The notes beneath the pieces were generated by a model. The model was not told the origin of the DNA and searched no databases. It saw only the letters and a program-made list of their open reading frames with translations. Source: Pseudocercospora fijiensis CIRAD86 (lineage: Eukaryota; Ascomycota; Dothideomycetes; Mycosphaerellales; Mycosphaerellaceae). From it: a DNA stretch of 64,000 nucleotides. The stretch covers positions 712,599 through 776,598 of the forward strand of contig NW_006921544.1 in the NCBI RefSeq assembly GCF_000340215.1, written 5' to 3'. Below are positions 34,871-47,119 of the stretch, piece after piece. Made by a program: the position numbers and the translations under genes. The first letter of the stretch is position 1. Each line of letters begins with the position of its first letter.

Positions 34871-36790
34871 TCTATCGTATAATCGATACTAAGACGGTAG
34901 GGCGCTAACTTATCGGCTTCCCTTTAATAAAATAGCGCGGCTATATTGCGAATCTCTAGGGGTAGTTTCTTCTTTAGCTCCTCGATTATAGGGTATTCCT
35001 TCGTCTTTAGGGCCTTCTTTATATCCTCGGTAATTATCGCGGTAAGTATACTCCTTATAGCGTCGATCGTAGCGATATTTCCGCTTATATCGAATTTACG
35101 GTAATAGCGCCCCTTCCGTAACCTAATACTAAAGCCCTTCCGTAGTAGTACCGTCGCTTTTTAGGCGCGGTCCTAACCGTATTATATACCTTTTAAGGGT
35201 TCCCTAAGATAAGAGGGAATGCTAGTCCTAGTACGACGTAGGCGTATACTATCTATCGAAATCTATTAGTTTCTATACGGAAGGCGACGACTCTAATAAT
35301 TTTCGCGTCCTATATTATAGACGACGCTCCTTTTACCTCCCGGGACTCGCGGCTAATATAGCTAAGCCCGAGGCCTTTAGCTAGGCTAGCGTTAATTATA
35401 GCGTAGTACTAGTATCCTTCGTCGATAAAAGTAGAAGTTCCGACGTTATTTTCGAGGACTATATCGGTATATATAAGGTTCCCGTTTATATCCTTTTTAA
35501 CTTCTTTCTATTTCTTTACCTATACTTTATCTACTCTCGACTCCTAACTATAAGCGAGAGTTACTCTTTTCCCGAGTCGGAACTACTTAAGTCCGACTTT
35601 TCTTCCGCGTCCTTTAGTACTAGATATATAGAGGCGATACTAATATTAGTAGGCTTAACTACCGGTATATATAGGTAATCGCGAATACGGTATCCGCTCG
35701 CTCTATAGCGGAAGTAGAGCCTCTTCTCCTTACGTTTCTCTCTCTTTATAGAGTCGATCTATTTAGCTCTAGGGTTTCCTACTATTCCTTCTTAGCCTCC
35801 GCGGTTCTTTCGGCGGAAAGCGTTCGTTTAGGCGGGGTTTATAACTACGTTCCTATCGGAGTCGACCTCCGGGTTCGCTATAGGAGCTATATAGGGTAGG
35901 ATAACGACTATAGGGCTCGCGGCGTCTTTCTTCCTTTCTTACTAGCGTTTCGCGGTCTATTTAAACTAGTCTATCGTCTCGAGGTTCGTTATAGTTCGCT
36001 CGACTTCCTCTACGTAGAAGTAGTAATCCTAAATCTTTAGTACCGCGGCGGTATAGGTTTTAGCCGTATTCGAGAAAGTATTCTTTAAGTACCCGATCTT
36101 CGTATCGTCGGTCTAACGGTCTCTACCTATACTTAGTAGGAGGCCGTTGAATTCTAGCTAGTAGTCGTACTAAGGTTATCCCTAAGAATATCTTAGGACT
36201 TAGATTTGCTCTAGCGCCTTCGTAGCTTTATTATTATCCGCGAAGACGTCCTCGAGTTACTAGAAGAAAGCCTTAGGATCCTTTCCTTTCGTAAGGCTTC
36301 CTTTTTCCTAGAAGTAGTATATCCTAGCGCGTTCCTTTACCGGTAGGGTATCGTAAATAATATCCTAGTAGTAGTCTTCGGAGAGCTTCGGTTTTAGCCC
36401 GGAACGAACTCGGTACGAGGTCCTTAGTCGTAGTAGATAGTCCCGGAACGACTTAGTCTTTCCGTCCTACGATAGTAGCTTCTATTCGCGTAACGCCGTT
36501 ATATCTTAGCCGGTAGCCGAGAGGGTTCCTAGGAGTCCCTTTAGGATCTTATTCGTAGAATAGTCTCGTATTATATTAGTTTCGGTAGACTCGGCCTAGC
36601 GAGATACCTCCGCGTATTAGAGAGCGGAGCGCGTAGCTTATAGCTAGGCTTCTATCGTTTATTGCTTAATATAGAGACTCTCGAAGGTACGGTAAATCTC
36701 CTCCCTAGTTATCTCTAGTATAGTAGGGGTAGCGTTCTCCTAGCTATCTTACTCGGGTTCCTAATAAGCCTTACCGTTTCTTATAATAAA
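34871..36790 (-). pseudogene. Gypsy-B Gag and protease relic
   Basis: The CCHC knuckle reads L-Y-FR-Y-RASGYRIRD-Y at about 35,680-35,722 (ancestral C-x2-C-x4-H-x4-C, three Cys and one His converted to Tyr by RIP). The protease active site TFIDEGY is at about 35,408-35,440 with the catalytic Asp intact. Upstream of the knuckle, helical capsid-like frames extend to about 36,650 and resemble the Gag of Gypsy-E (61,600-62,600). Sequence next to the 5' LTR is gatcgaacc, shared with Gypsy-E. Confidence 0.85.
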
Positions 36791-36799
36791 GATCGAACC

Positions 36800-36994
36800 T
36801 AATATTACGGGTAAGCAACGCGTACGTAGATACTAGATATAAGACTTAATAGTTTCGATAAAGAGCTTTTTTAAGTCTATCTATATAAATCCGAATAGTT
36901 TTATACGGTACGCTAAGCGCTAAGTAGTAGGTTAGAATCGCGTAGGCCGAATACCTAAGGCTAGTACTTTCTACCTAGGGCGTAGCTCTTTATA
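36800..36994 (-). repeat. Gypsy-B 5' LTR
   Basis: 195 bp, the partner of 30,274-30,463. It differs by scattered RIP transitions and a small insertion (gctttttt). Outside it, the H3-like exon starts at 36,995; inside, gatcgaacc borders the LTR as in Gypsy-E. Confidence 0.9.
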
Positions 36995-37556
36995 CCTACC
37001 TACTACTATCTCGAATATAGATATTCTAGCCTTTAAGAATCTAATCGAGGGCTTTGAAATCCTTATCTATAATCGTAATACGCTTCGCGTAGATAGCTAT
37101 AAGGTTAATACCTAAAATAGTATTAGTATAGTTCGATAAGAGGTAGAAGAGAAATATATATTCAAAGATATAAACTAGGTAGGCTTCTATAGCCTCCGAA
37201 AGGGCTTCTATTATAGTAGCTTAGAAGCGATAGTCTAATATACTATACTAGGCGATTTTGCGAATAAGTCGTTAGAAAGGAGCTTTATAGATTAGGAGTT
37301 TACTAATACTCTAATACCTCCGACTCTTACGAAGAGCTACGGCTAAAGAACGATTAGTAAAAAAAGTAAGAATGCCGGCTACGCTACCGGCTACGCTACC
37401 GGCTATAGATAGGACTTACTTCTTAGGCGCTATCGACGCTTCGTACGATTGTTACTACTAGTAGTAGAAGCGCTAGTCGTCGTCTTACGCGGAGCCTTAC
37501 CTGCGATACTCTTCCTAGTACTAGAGCTAGCGGTAGTAGTAGCAGCCTTCTTATAA
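36995..37556 (-). pseudogene. Histone H3/CenH3-like pseudogene, copy B (truncated)
   Basis: Reverse-strand counterpart of the copy at 1,415. Exon 1 (37,420 to about 37,556) keeps TRKSIAGKAPRK, closer to the H3 tail than copy A. Intron 1 is 37,343-37,419 with GTAAGT donor and CTAAT branch. Exon 2 (37,160-37,342) gives TVALRK.RRY, LLIYKAPF.RLIRKIA, RF and EAIEAYLV. Intron 2 (37,112-37,159) is 48 bp as in copy A. Exon 3 gives NLIAIYAKRITIIDKDF, keeping the H3 AKR-x-T-I. Two breaks: the first exon start is gone through a deletion of about 110 bp, and exon 3 is cut at 36,995 by the Gypsy-B LTR, removing the C-terminal tail. Confidence 0.83.
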
Positions 37557-39185
37557 AAGTCGTTAAATTAATAAAAGAGTACGTTACGAAGGTATATAAA
37601 GGCGCGCTTAGAGCGAGGGTATAGCGGAGGTAGTAGATATAGAGCGTAGAGGTATAGGTATCGATACGAAGGTTATATATAGCGAGAAAGGTAGTATCGC
37701 GGTATCGTAAGGCAATAGAGTAAGCGTCGCGTAAGCCTATATTATAGTAACGTTAGAGTAAGGAAAGAAGGTAGATACGGCTAAAAAGCGTAGGTACGGC
37801 TAAAAAAGTCAGGTATAGCAAACTTTAAAATATAGCTAGTACCTTTAGCCGCTATAGTAATACGGCGAAAGCCTCCTTATAATAAATAGTCGGCGTAAAA
37901 ATAGTATCCTACTATAGTATAGGTATTCTCTAGTAATTCGATTAGATTGTAAACTATCTTAGTATCTTCCTCGTCTAGAAGTCTAAATACTTATTCGCTA
38001 GGTAGTAAAATAGCGACTCGCTTTATAAGAAGAACTTAGGAAATTCTACCTAGAATCTAGATACCTTCTATCGTTATTACTATAATATAACTATATACTA
38101 TCTAATTATCTATAAAGAGTTAAGACCCGGCTAGAGATACTAGCTATAGTATTCTTATAAGCAACTTAGGCCTATTACTAGGAAATGTAATAAATATTTA
38201 TACTACGGTAGGCTATACTAAATAAGCTAGCTATTTAGTAGGAAGAGGCTTACTTTCGTCTCTATATACTGCCTACGAGTACCGACTATACCTCTAAATT
38301 TAACTCCGCCCTATCTCTAAGGCTAAAGTACTAAGTAGAAACCTAGTATCTTATATTTACTCGGTTATTACGGAGCGCTTATAAGTAAGGTATTAAAAAA
38401 GTATATAAAAAAAGTACGAGAATAGTATCCTAAGATATAGGTTATAAGTAAATAAGAGTAGCTAGCCTAGTTATTTGTATAGTACGTTACTCTAAACTAC
38501 TAAGAGCCTATATTATCTCGTACTTTGCTTCTAAGACCTCGACTCTACTAATATACTATCGATCTCCTCCTCGGTCGCTCTAGCTATACGAGTAGTAGCG
38601 AGCGATAATCGTACGCCGATTTCTCTTCTTCTTTAGTTATATCTACGTCTAGTTCTTAGCGTAGTTAAACTACTACTACTATCGAGGAAAGCCGGGATGT
38701 CTTAATTCTTATTTAAGTTACTAGACTTAGTACGTATCTCTCGCTATATAATAGCGCTACGTATTATAGAGAATCTCCCGTTAAAGTTTCTCTCTCGTAG
38801 CCTTACTATCTACCTCGTAGCATAGAGGATTAAAGTACTAATAGTAAAGAATCTCCTTATAAATAGGATACTAGGGCTCCTTAGGACCTTTATATTTTAG
38901 GTCTAAATAGGGACGTGTTATAAACGTTCTATCGCCCTTTCGCTTACTATCCGCTAGGTCGCGATATATAAAGAAACTAGTCTAAATATAGCTCGTCTCT
39001 ATAATAGCCGAGTAAATATAGGGCGCTAGGTTTCTACTTCGTACCTTAGATTTAGGGACGGCGCGGAGATAAAATTAGAAATGTAGCTAGCACCTATAGC
39101 CGGTAAAAGGATACGAAAATAGGCCTCCTCCTAGGTTAATCTAACGACTAAATACAAATTCCAATTAACCCGCTATAAACCGACG
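36995..39185 (-). repeat. Arm B of the inverted duplication
   Basis: Matches 1-178 and 776-2,035 in reverse complement. The part 38,526-38,989 is not shared with arm A; it is unidentified RIP-mutated sequence where arm A has the tandem array. The palindromic motif pair around cacctatagccggta near 39,093 matches that at 97-118 of arm A. Confidence 0.8.
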
Positions 39186-40029
39186 CCGAATTTTAGCTAG
39201 AAGCTATATATCTTTATATTAAAGAGTAAGCCGCTTCGTATAGATAGTAAGGAGGTTTAAAAGCTTAAACTTAGTTACGAGAAATTCCTCCGTAGCTTCC
39301 TAACGAGCACTAATCGCCTTAGCTGTAAATCGTATACTAGACTAAAAATCTAATATAATTTCTCGGACGAGTCGCTAGAAGGGAGTCTTAAGAATTAAAA
39401 GCTCGGTCCCTCTTTTATCTTAGAATAGCCGGATCTAGCGAAGGGTAATAGTACCTAGTTTAAAGCGCTGCTTCTTTATCGTCGAGACCTACCTTTTACT
39501 TTTTTTTAATAGAAGATTCTTTACGATAGTCTTCGTACGCTTACTCTTTTTAGCTACTTTAGCTTACTTGCTTTTCGGTACTATTCTCTAAGGAATCCCC
39601 CTCCTTTATATATACTACGAATAGTACTCCTCTTCCGATATCTCGTTCTCGCTACGGTCTTCCTATACCTAGCTTGCTTTATCCTTACCCTTATCTAAGT
39701 TCTAAAGGTATCTTTATACGCGTTAAGGCGACGAAGGTATATCGGTAAGACCTAGAAAATTAATAAGCCTATAATAGTAAAGAAATATTTATACTTCTTA
39801 TTTTCTAGATTAAATAGTCTTTTATTAAACCGTCTTAGTAGGTCCTCGTTAGATTCGTGTTTAGGATAGTTGCTAAAGGAAGGGGAGGCGGCCGACTTAG
39901 TAAGGCCCGAAGAGCCTAATCCTTAAGGTATATTTGTCTTTAAGAATATCGGGAAAGGGAAGAAGGAGAGGAAGAGCGAAAAGAGAATTAGATATAGTTA
40001 GTAGATAAGCGCGGTAGGTTGCTATACTA
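39186..40029. other. Unidentified RIP-mutated stretch
   Basis: Minus-strand frames rich in Lys, Arg and Ser can be read through stops, but no domain is recognisable. It may be a continuation of arm B beyond the window edge of arm A, or of the element interrupted by Gypsy-D. Confidence 0.35.
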
Positions 40030-40176
40030 ACTAGTCTATTTAGGAATTCGAAATATATTAGGGATATATACCGGCTATATACGCTAGCTATATTACCTTC
40101 TACGTAAGCGCTTCGCTACTATAGCTACTAGTCTATTTAGGAATTCGAAATATATTAGAGATATACGCCGGCTATA
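40030..40176 (+). repeat. 97-bp tandem duplication next to Gypsy-D
   Basis: actagtctatttaggaattc starts at 40,030 and again at 40,127. The second copy is interrupted by the Gypsy-D left LTR and its remainder (atatacgccggctatattacc) continues at 47,327. Confidence 0.8.
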
Positions 40177-40375
40177 TATATAAGAAGGGTATATTAGTAG
40201 GTAGATAGGGTAGTAGTAGGTATAGGTAGTATTCGATAAGGATCTAGGAGGAGAGGAAGGAAAGTAGGCAAGTTAGCCTAACGCTAAGCGCTAAGCCCTA
40301 CCTAAGGCACTAAGACCCTAGCTTTACTCGAGCCCGGTTACATACTAATTACGTGTAACCTCTTTAGTCCTAATA
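40177..40375 (-). repeat. Gypsy-D 3' LTR
   Basis: About 199 bp, matching 47,120-47,326. Begins tatataagaaggg and ends gtcctaata on the plus strand. It keeps more CA/TG than other LTRs here (gttacatac, acgtgtaacc). Confidence 0.88.
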
Positions 40376-41649
40376 TACGCTTCCCTTCTAAAGGCCGCGC
40401 CCTCGTAGCCGGTCTTTGTTCTAATCTTAACCTCTATCGCTACTAACTTAGTAGGTCTAATAACCTGCTCGATCCGCGCTAAATTAAACACGCAAGTACC
40501 GATTATATAACTATGTTAAACCTTACCTCTAATATAATACAATGTTTAACTCTAACTGCGCTATCCTTATATATAATAAGTAATATATAACTATAAGAAT
40601 TAAGGACTATCGACTAATTACAATACGAGCGCGTCTTCCCTACTATAATAAGTAAGCGTACGAGGTATTATAGTACTACCTCCGTTCTAAGTAATATCGT
40701 TCGAGTTCTTTGCGTCTACTCTAAAAGACCTAGAAATGTCCGCTCCGAGGGATTGTTCTTATTATTACGAGGGCTATTATTTACTATTATAGTTTCGCTA
40801 GCCCTAATTAGTTAGGTATAGTAGCCTTCAATTGTTAATCTTATCTTTTAAAAAACACAGCTCGTCTAGTTTCTATAGATAAAGGCTATTATAAGTATAG
40901 TAGTTAAGGTTCGCCTCGCTTAAAGGATAGGAAAGATCGAGGAGTAACTTATTATCCGCAAGATCGACCCTAGCTAGCTTAGCTCTATAGTTTTGCCCTT
41001 AGTTAGTCTATTAGTTACTTAATCTTTTAAGCGGTTCTTAGTATTTTAACTTAGCCTTAAAGTTTTAATTAAACCTTTAATATAGCTATTCTTTTAACTT
41101 AATCGGTATAGTGCGTTCCGGCCTTAGGCCGTAGTATAGGTAAGGTTATTTTCGTAGATATAGCGACAATAGCAAGTAATATTAACAATAGCGGCGCTAG
41201 TCGTCTTAGCGCTAACTTTATCTTACTCCTAACTTCCTTCTTTAACCCGTAATATACTCCGTAACACTATTACTAATACGGCTGTATCGGCTACTAATAT
41301 ACTACTAGCTCGTAGCGCGACACTATTATTATCCTTATTATCGTTATTCGCACGCGCGCGCGTATCGCCCTTATCGATCGCTTAGGCCTCGAGGCCTCGA
41401 TAGAATAAAGGAACAAGAGGGGGATCTAAATACTAGAGGAAGGGCCTTATAGGGCGCATTAGTAAAGAGGTAGAGCCCTTAAAGGAGCAGGCGATTAGTT
41501 AACGCGTTATAGCGCGCTTGTTAATACTCGATGCGCCTTTACTATCGTAGTATAGTCTTATTATTCTTGCTAACAATTACTTGCTTCTAATTAGTTAGCA
41601 AATGTTACCCCGGGGGTAGTATTAATCCTAGGTCTTCTCTAGCAGCGTT

Positions 41650-43300
41650 AGCGATATTATAAGCTCTTAGCCTTCTTCTTGTTCTTTACGCTAGTCTAAT
41701 ACTTATCTAACAACTTAGTTATATCCTTAAAGGAACCTTTAGCTTCCTATAAGTCCTATTTAGGCGAATAGCCTTGCTATCTTAGTAGGTACTCCTTCTT
41801 GCCTTATCTAGTCCGATGCTTTAGTATACGTTCTATAGACTACAGTTCTTTACTATTAGCTAAGACTTCTTCTAATTTAGTAGGCGCTTTATCGCCTTCG
41901 CGTTAGTAATATAGCTTAAGGAGGGATATATAGAAGGTGTTATAGATAGTATAATAAGGAGGAAGCTATAACTAATAGGCCTATACGGAGGAGCCCTTAA
42001 CTTCTCGGATGCGGAATAGACTAATATATCTTAGTGCGAGCTTAGGCCTTGTTTTGCTATTAGGTAATAGGTGTTTGCGGATACGGAGGTTCTTCGTACT
42101 AAGTATAACTATATCGCCTTGTTTAAAGGTTATTAGCGTATAACGCTTATCGTAGTAGGTCTTTTAGTACTCTTAAGCCTTTGTTAGCTTCTTAGCTATC
42201 TTAGTATAGATTTGTCGTATCTTTTAAACGCGTTCTATTGCCGCTAGTGTCGCTAGTACTTAACGCGCTTCCCTTTCCTTACGCTCGGCCTCGAGCGAGG
42301 TAAATAGGTCTTATAGTAAGGCAGCGTTCTAACCTATTATAGCTATACATAGTGAAACCTTAGTCGATAAGTGCACGCTATTATTATACACAAATTCTAT
42401 AGGCTATAGAAGGTTAACCTAGTCGTTAGGGTTCTTATTAATATAGGTAGATAGGTACTGCTATAGGGTAGCATTCTGCCTTTCTGTTTAACCGTTAGTC
42501 TATAGATAGAAGGCTATTAACAGCCGATGCTTTAGTCTTAGCTATAGGTATATTTCGCTCTAATAGTGCGATGTTAGTATCGATCTACGATCGGACACGA
42601 TCCCCTTAGGGGTTCCCTAATAGGTATAGAAGATATTATTCTATAGCGCCTCTACTATATTAATAGCAGTCTAATCTTTCCGCGCCGGGATATATCGAGC
42701 GCCTTTAGTAAACCGATCTACTATAATAAGGATAGCATTAAAGACGTCCTTGTTGCCTCTACGCTTAGTAGAAGGAAGGCCTATAATAAAGTCTGTTATA
42801 AGCTTAGCAAACAGCTTCTTTAGAATAGGACGCGAAGACAACTCGCCGAATAGTAAGTGCTTCGGTGCTTTAACTCGCTAGCATACTATATAGGTCTATA
42901 TATACTCCTTTATATACCGCTTACTATTTAGCTAGTAGTATATACGCGATAGTAGCTCGTGCGACCTCTCTATACTATAGTAACCGGCAAGCTTACTATT
43001 ATAGTGTCGCTTGAGAAGTTCTTATCGGATCGAATATTTAGCGGGGACATAGTATCTGCCCTTAAACTTCAAATAACCTTTGTTATCGATCGACTAGTTA
43101 CTCTTACTAGATCGAGTCGTTCGCCTACTTACAAGCTTGTCGATACGTTTAGTAGCAAAGGCGTCCCTCTACTAAGCCCGTAATAGCTTATCTATAAACG
43201 ATTAACTATCCCTATTTGCAAGGTTATTTAATAGCACCCGTACTATCGAACGAGGTACGTATTATATATATCTAATAGCACTAGCAGCCGGAACTACTAT
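41650..43300 (-). pseudogene. Gypsy-D integrase relic
   Basis: On the minus strand a YIVC.RVKAPKHLLFGEL block at about 42,840-42,900 marks the end of the zinc-binding domain and its linker. The catalytic core follows: DFIIGLPSTKRRGNKDV with the first Asp near 42,790, then IVDRFTKGARYIPARK at about 42,680-42,730. The remaining core runs to about 42,100. Spacing matches Ty3/Gypsy integrases. Confidence 0.87.
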
Positions 43301-43549
43301 AACCTCTTCTATAGTACTATCGCGATATAGGCTATTACTATAGATAGCAATGTCTTTAATTGAGTTATTATAGCTCGAGCGATCTACGTCCTTTCTAACG
43401 TATACTAGAAGAACGACAACTCTGCTATAGTATTTATTGCCGCCGCGGGGTCCGGAAGTCCGCTTATCCTACGCTTGCTTATTATTAATACGGGCTATAG
43501 CAATCTTATACTATAGGGTTAGAAATAATAAATTAATGTATTAAGTCTC

Positions 43550-45000
43550 GCTATCGTAATTAGGTCGCCTCGATAGGCTATCGGTAGGGTTACTTACGCC
43601 TAGCCGATATAATATATTAAAATTAAACCTAGCGAGGTAGACGGCCTATCTAGCCTATCGACCTATAACCCTTATAACCTTAGTAATACTACGTAGGTTT
43701 TTATAGTCTGTATAGACCTAAATTGTGTACTAAGTACTATAAAGATAGTAGCGCTAATGCTTAAAGGCTTCTATAATTGCTAAGAGCTCTTACTCGTAGG
43801 TCTCGTATCGACGCTCTATATCGATTATCTTCCGTAAAAAGAAGGCAATCGGGTACTAATAGGTGTTAGTAGCCTGTTATAATATAATAGCTAATATAGC
43901 GAACTGTAAAGCGTTAGTCTCAATTCGGATCTGCTTGCTTAGTACGAAATAGTATAATAAGGGGACTTTAGTAAATCGTTTCTTTAGACTATTAAAAGCG
44001 GCTTGTGTTTTGTTAGTCTATTTAAACTCTCTACAAGGGTTTGCCTTAGTCTTAGTAAGCTTAGTTAATAGCATTATATGCCTTAAATAGCCCTTAATAA
44101 AGCGGCGGTAGAAGTTAGCGAAACCGAGGAATAATTAAAGCTCTTTAATAGACGTAGGAATAGGCTATTTAGTAATTGTTTTAATCCTATTAGGATTAGC
44201 CTTAATACTATTAGTTAATACAATAAAGCTAAGGAAGGCTACCTCCTTAGTAGTAAAGGTGCATTTAGAAGGCTTGCAATATAGGCTATAGGCTCTTAGG
44301 CGATCGAGCACCTTACGGACTATAGCCTAGTGCTCTATAATATTAGGTAAATAGGTGTAAACTAGGATGTTATCTAGGTAAACTATATAGAGGTAGTCTA
44401 GTAGGCCCGAAAGGGTACGATTAATATAGGACTAGAATGTTATAGGGGCGTTAGCTAGGCTAAATAGTATAACTAGATACTCGAAATAGCTATAGCAGGT
44501 ACGGAAAGCTGTTTTCTATTTATCGCCCTTACAAATGCGGATGCGATAGTATATATCCTTAATATCTAATATAGTATAGAAACAGGCGCTAGAAAGGCGA
44601 TCGAGGGTCTTATTAATAAGCGGAAGTAGATAACGGTCCTTAATAGTAACAGCATTAAGTCTACGATAATTAATATATAGGCGTAGGCTACTATCCTTCT
44701 TTAGAACGAACAGGATAGGTGCACTAGTAGGGCTAGTACTATACTAAATTCGACTATTAGCTAGGTTCTTATCTAGGTATTTACGCAGTATAGTAAGCTT
44801 ACGCTTACTAAGCTTATAGAGTAGTCTAAAAGGAACCTCTTTGCCTTCTATAATATTAATCTTATAATCCGTCTCTTTAAATATAGGCAATGTCGATACT
44901 AGGTAGTGTTTAAACACCTTAATATAGGTTTCTTAAATAGGCTAGGGTATACGAGCAAGCTAATTAGGATCTATGCTATTAGCGGGCATAGGTTTATTGT
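43550..45000 (-). pseudogene. Gypsy-D reverse transcriptase and RNase H relic
   Basis: RT motifs on the minus strand: a palm block around 44,640-44,740 ([28 protein letters not shown] order), KTAFRT followed by FEYLV and F-LANAPITF at about 44,430-44,520, and VYLDNILVY at about 44,360-44,385, the YLDD box with one D changed to N by RIP. RNase H follows towards 43,600. Length and order fit a full Ty3/Gypsy RT-RH. Confidence 0.9.
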
Positions 45001-45337
45001 TATTACTACCGAGTAGGTCGGTAGTCGGATTAGCTAAGGCGGAGGCTAGTATTAGGTTTCTAATAAACAAGACCCTAATATTATTAGGGTACTCGCTAAC
45101 ATTAATGTATTTAATGTCCTCTTTCCTAGCGATTCTAAATCGCTACTTTTAGATGCCTAAGTCTATAGTTACAGCGTAGTACTTAAGAATAGGGTTGCTA
45201 ATAACAATATTAGATAGAAGGCTGTCTATATCTACTATATAGGCGGTAAAGTCTAGTAGGCGCTTATTGCCGAGGTCGTCTCTTAGGGCTATATAAACAT
45301 AGTAAGCTCCGTAGGTTAAGTGCCGAGCGTTATTAAA

Positions 45338-45532
45338 CTAAGCAAGGATTAGCAGGTTAGTCCTAGGTAATTGTCGGAGGTCTAATTGCTTAGCTAGGCG
45401 ATAGTTAATAAGGGCACTAACTAAACTCCCTAGATCTAGCGTAATATTAGTTTTATAGTTATTACTATATATATCCCCTACGAGATAGGTGCGTATAATA
45501 GCTAGCACAATGTCGATAGTCTTACGCCGCAC
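45338..45532 (-). pseudogene. Gypsy-D protease relic (open for 64 codons)
   Basis: The longest surviving open stretch of Gypsy-D. Its translation includes LDLGSLVSALI and RLAKQLDLRQLP, the typical retropepsin neighbourhood where DLGS stands for DSGS at the active site. It sits between the Gag zinc knuckle and RT, the expected place for the protease, and is a fragment of the polyprotein rather than a gene with its own start. Confidence 0.85.
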
Positions 45533-45559
45533 GAGGCTAATAGTTAGTGCGGCGCTTAT

Positions 45560-46950
45560 TCTTTTTTCGAAGGCTAGCCTATAGGGGTAGTATTAGCGGC
45601 TAAAAGATATTTCTTGTATTTAGCGGAAGCACGGTTAATCCGGGCCTAATCCCTAGGTTTGTCGTATTAACCTAGTAGATAGCTAGTGCTATTACAGTTA
45701 AAGCACTTTAATCCGGTTAGTAGGTTGCTATAGCTATTATTGCTATTATTAGCCGAGCGGTTAGTATTATAGGGATACGAGCCCCTTCTACGGCCTCTAT
45801 CGCGGCCTCCTCTATATAGCCGCCGGCTACGGCCTCTTCTACGGTCGTTGTTACTATTTCTATTGTTAGCACTGTTGTTTTAGTAGGAACCTTAGTTTCC
45901 TCCGCGGCTACGGTTACTACGGTTAGTACTAGCTAGTCGAATCCCTAATTCTAGCCGTTACTAAAGCTAAACAGCTCGTTTAGCTATTTCTACTTCGACT
46001 ATAAATTGAATGCGTGTTAGGTTAGCTTATTTAAATATACGGCGGCGGTCTAATTCGAGGATAAGCTCCTACCTGGGCTTTAGGCGTATCTCGGAGATCT
46101 GTATAGAATTAGTCTTAGCCGGAAGGTTATCTTCGAGGGTCTTTAAATAGGCCTTAAACGAGCGAGCCGATTAATTAGTCTTTTATTTAGCTCGAAGATA
46201 CTAGTCCTAAGCATATTATTGCCTTAGTATAGGGTTTCTAAGGGTGTCTAGTATAATAGTTTTGTAGGTTTGCTACTAAACAGCGGTCTAATTATCGAGG
46301 GAGTCGAAATAGTTATCCTAGGTGCGTTTTAGATAGCGATTAATGTAATATATAGCGTAGACAACTAATAAATAGTCGTCTAGAAGAGCCCTTAGTACAT
46401 TTCGCTAGTTAAGCTTACAATTACGTATATAATCATTATACTGCTTTCGGCTAGAGCCGTTAAATACGGTGCAGTCCTTAAGCTTAGTATCCTTCTTCTT
46501 CTAAATAGATAGTAAGGAAGGTCCTACTATTAGTTTAGCAATAGTTATCGGGGCTTCCTAAAGGCGGCGAAGTTCGAGGAGGTTATCCTTTAGCTACTGC
46601 TCTTAACGTAGGGTAGTAAGCCTGTTTTAAGTAGCTTCTTAAAGTCTCCCTACTAGTTAGGGGCTAAAGGCTAGTTAGCTATATCGACGATTAACAATAT
46701 TGTTAAGAATGTCGTTAATAGGCAATTCTAGATTATTACCTAGAACTATAGGCTCTTTATTAATAGGCTCTATGCTAATAGTGTTGTTATTGCTAGCGCT
46801 GCTAGCGGCGCTACGGTTGTTGTTAATACTTCGTAATAAGCCGGCTATTATAAGGGGTAATACTAATAATGTATTATAGGCCCCTATAATACGGATATAG
46901 CGGAATTAGTAGATATCGGCCTAGTACGATTAACTTAGTATAATAGGCCG
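45560..46950 (-). pseudogene. Gypsy-D Gag relic with zinc knuckle
   Basis: On the minus strand the knuckle reads KCFNCNSTS-Y-LLG-x-Y at about 45,665-45,708: C-x2-C intact, His and last Cys read as Tyr. Before it, an Arg/Gly/Asn-rich low-complexity linker (about 45,740-45,960), and capsid-like helical frames up to about 46,900. The sequence adjoining the 5' LTR reads gtattcgatc on the minus strand and may be the primer-binding site. Confidence 0.85.
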
Positions 46951-47119
46951 TATAGAAGGCCCTGCTTAATAATTAGTACGGTTGTCTTTAGTAGAATAGT
47001 ACGTATAGGTCCTGTTCTTCGGGCGTAATATAGCTAAATTAGTCTTATTCGTAGCTATACCGCTAAAAGCTTAAAATAAGGACTATCTAGCTACTACCCT
47101 CGAAGGGTAGATCGAATAC

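Larger units (their letters stand above)
30274..36994 (-). mobile_element. Gypsy-B, complete two-LTR Ty3/Gypsy retrotransposon relic
   Basis: A 6.7-kb element in canonical order on the minus strand: LTR, Gag with zinc knuckle, protease, RT, RNase H, integrase, LTR. All frames are RIP-broken. The external flanks differ: hAT-1 copy A on the left and the H3-like pseudogene exon 3 on the right, with no matching target duplication (agaga versus cctac). A second family member starts at 61,387. Confidence 0.9.

Noticed and set aside
42959..43183. 74-codon plus-strand ORF
   Set aside because: Antisense to the Gypsy-D integrase/RNase H region; no motif.
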